Part shown: positions 6,595-7,851 of the stretch, piece by piece
Position numbering within the stretch: position 1 is the stretch's first letter
Layout of the letters: every line of letters starts with the position of its first letter
Source of the DNA: JBCDIQ01 sp039024295
Lineage (GTDB): Bacteria > Bacteroidota > Bacteroidia > J057
DNA length: 7,851 bases
Reading direction: 5' to 3'
Assembly (NCBI GenBank): GCA_039024295.1
Contig: JBCDIQ010000288.1
Coordinates: forward strand, 1-7,851
The notes under the pieces: generated by a model
The model's database searches: none
Told to the model about the DNA's origin: nothing
What the model saw: only the letters and a program-made list of their open reading frames with translations
Translations under genes and position numbers: made by a program

Positions 6595-6602
6595 CATAAA
6601 AT

Positions 6603-7091
6603 ATGATTCAACGTATTCAGTCGGTTTTATTGCTCCTGGCAGGCTTGGTGAACATAGCCCTGCTATGGGTACCCTTTTGGAAATACACCGATAAGGAATT
6701 TACTGAACAAATCAATGCCTTGGGTGCCAAAGTACTTGGACAGGCCACTTCTGACCAAACGGTGCAGAGCTTCACAGATAACCCGGTCCACTTGGCAGTT
6801 TTACTCCTTACGCTAGCGGTAAGTGCCTTTTTATCGGTGATCATTTTACAGTTCAACAACCGCATGCTCCAGATGCGGATGTGCACCATTGGAATCATTC
6901 TGCTGATGGCCCAGACAGCCCTACTTGGATTTTTCACCGCTCAAGGACCTCTTTTGATCGACACCACCGAACCAGGTGCCCCTCAGTTGGGACTCGCTTT
7001 TCCGATCATTGCATTGATCCTTACCTACATTGCTGGTAGGCGCATCAAGGCAGATGAGGAAATGGTTCGATCCGCCGACCGGATACGGTAA
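6603..7091 (+). CDS. DUF4293-family small integral membrane protein
   Basis: This 162-residue protein has four predicted membrane helices (about 7-26, 63-83, 93-113 and 129-146), a loop of about 36 residues between the first and second, and a short charged C-terminus. It opens with MIQRIQSVLLLLA and ends with a basic and acidic stretch, ADEEMVRSADRIR. Both ends are what I remember as hallmarks of the DUF4293 family, found in Bacteroidota and of unknown function. I see no catalytic motif and do not propose one. It diverges from truA, has a TAnnTTTG element 20 bp before its ATG, and is followed after 33 bp by a HAD hydrolase gene on the same strand, so the two are probably cotranscribed. Family recognition is by memory of the sequence pattern. 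Confidence 0.85.
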   Translation: MIQRIQSVLLLLAGLVNIALLWVPFWKYTDKEFTEQINALGAKVLGQATSDQTVQSFTDNPVHLAVLLLTLAVSAFLSVIILQFNNRMLQMRMCTIGIILLMAQTALLGFFTAQGPLLIDTTEPGAPQLGLAFPIIALILTYIAGRRIKADEEMVRSADRIR

Positions 7092-7124
7092 CAGGAAATT
7101 TTGGCCAACCAAACTGACCAGCAC

Positions 7125-7850
7125 ATGCTTGCACGAGTAAAAGGGATCATGATCGACTACGACAATACCCTTTTGGACCAAAAGTCCTTCATGCTGGATA
7201 AGCTGGAGCAACTTCAAGCAACCTACTCCCCTATTCTACCGAATAAAGAAAAATTCTTAGGCATAGCACTTGAACTCCTGGAGGAAGGGAGAAAACACGA
7301 TTTATTCCTTCAGATAAAACTCCGGTTAGGGTTAAGTGAAAAACAGATAACGGGCTTGGTCAATACCTATAAAAAGATTGTTCCTAGGCAAGCATGGCTT
7401 TACCCGGATGTTTGGTCTAGCCTTGAAAGGTTACAAAGGTTAGGGCTTCGACTAGCTATTCTCTCGGACGATAAATCAGCAAAACTCCAGCAAAAAATTG
7501 ACTTAGCACCTGGGTTTGTGGCCTTCTGGGAATTTGTGTATTCCTGTAAAGACATGGGCGAGGCCAAGCCTCATCCCAGCGGATTTCATGGTGCAGCCAA
7601 GCAAATGGGGCTCCCTGAAGAAGCCTTGATAATGGTGGGAGACCATTTGTACCGAGATGTCAAGGGTGCCATTGATGCAGGCTACGCCGGTGCATGCTGG
7701 CTAAATCGGGAAGATGGATTCTATCGGATGAGAAATGATATTTTTTCTCGTACTTTCCCAAAAACCTGGAAGAAATGTATCGAAGTAGGTAGCCTTTCAG
7801 CACTTGCCTCCTTGTTTGAAGATGCCCATGAGCTCAATCATTCCGTTTAA
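7125..7850 (+). CDS. HAD-superfamily hydrolase (phosphatase-like)
   Basis: This 241-residue soluble enzyme should be a magnesium-dependent phosphohydrolase. All four HAD motifs are intact: motif I DYDNT (nucleophile Asp11, acid/base Asp13), motif II ILSDD with Ser114, motif III Lys148 in the EAKPHPSGF segment, and motif IV GDHLYRD with Asp173 and Asp178. The stretch between motifs I and II (about 20-95) is helical and fits a small C1-type cap, as in subfamily IA enzymes such as nucleotidases and phosphoglycolate-phosphatase-like proteins. The substrate cannot be told from sequence. I chose the ATG at 7125 because it places motif I about ten residues from the start, as usual. A TTG at 7101, preceded by AGGAA at 7093-7097, would add eight polar residues and is a real alternative. 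The TAA lies one base before the window end. Confidence 0.9.
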   Translation: MLARVKGIMIDYDNTLLDQKSFMLDKLEQLQATYSPILPNKEKFLGIALELLEEGRKHDLFLQIKLRLGLSEKQITGLVNTYKKIVPRQAWLYPDVWSSLERLQRLGLRLAILSDDKSAKLQQKIDLAPGFVAFWEFVYSCKDMGEAKPHPSGFHGAAKQMGLPEEALIMVGDHLYRDVKGAIDAGYAGACWLNREDGFYRMRNDIFSRTFPKTWKKCIEVGSLSALASLFEDAHELNHSV

Positions 7851-7851
7851 C

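Larger units (their letters stand above)
6573..6596. repeat. Imperfect inverted repeat in the divergent promoter region
   Basis: The arms TGTAAATTTG (6573-6582) and CAAATCTACA (6587-6596) are inverted repeats matching at 9 of 10 positions around a CCCA spacer. They lie in the 56 bp between truA and the DUF4293 gene. Each arm contains a TAnnTTTG-type promoter element, one per strand, so the symmetry may simply reflect two facing promoters. It could also be an operator shared by both operons. Confidence 0.5.

Noticed and set aside
7101..7124. TTG start for the HAD hydrolase
   Set aside because: An AGGAA precedes it, so it is not impossible, but Shine-Dalgarno sequences are absent from the other genes here, the eight added residues are polar and lie outside the fold, and the ATG at 7125 gives normal spacing to motif I.
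6617..7217. Minus-strand open frames (6617-6937 and 6921-7217) opposite the DUF4293 and HAD genes
   Set aside because: Both are covered by recognised plus-strand genes with family features, and neither has a recognisable domain.
1..7851. CRISPR arrays, tRNA or rRNA genes, insertion sequences, attachment sites
   Set aside because: I saw no regularly spaced repeats, no cloverleaf-like or rRNA-like segments, no transposase or integrase reading frame and no terminal inverted repeats. The spaces between genes are too small to hold most of these.

Overview
The window looks like chromosomal DNA from a member of the Bacteroidota. Three things point there: a DUF4293-type membrane protein (a family I know only from that phylum), an ornithine carbamoyltransferase relative of the N-acetyl/N-succinyl-ornithine type found in Bacteroides, and TAnnTTTG-like promoter elements with almost no Shine-Dalgarno sequences ahead of the genes. 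The moderate G+C content would fit a Saprospiria/Cytophagia-like lineage, but that placement is only a guess. There is no sign of a phage, insertion sequence, CRISPR array or RNA gene, and coding density is very high.

Layout from left to right. The last 39 codons of an unrecognised plus-strand gene end at 122. Facing it, with only 3 bp between stop codons, is a minus-strand three-gene operon read from 4711 down to 126: an ABC-transporter-like protein (membrane domain plus nucleotide-binding domain), an HlyD-type membrane fusion protein and a TolC-type outer-membrane channel. A 120-bp gap (4712-4831) holds a putative terminator hairpin for the next operon and presumably the promoter of the ABC operon. 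Then come truA and an N-acyl-ornithine carbamoyltransferase gene, also on the minus strand and read from 6546 down to 4832. A 56-bp divergent promoter region (6547-6602) carries a near-palindrome containing two facing promoter-like elements. To its right, on the plus strand, lie the DUF4293 gene and a HAD-family hydrolase gene, probably cotranscribed.

Functionally, the three-gene operon has the architecture of a type I secretion or tripartite efflux machine: inner-membrane ABC protein, periplasmic adaptor and outer-membrane duct. Its striking feature is the ABC protein. The open reading frame is intact and the fold is recognisable, yet essentially every catalytic motif of the ATPase domain is replaced: Walker A lysine to glutamine, Q-loop glutamine to serine, LSGGQ signature to MPPSV, Walker B DE to ED, and H-loop histidine to asparagine. 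No second, canonical ABC subunit is encoded here. This apparently ATPase-defective tripartite exporter is the best candidate for an undescribed system in the window. The remaining genes are housekeeping: tRNA pseudouridylation, arginine biosynthesis, a small membrane protein and a phosphatase-like enzyme.
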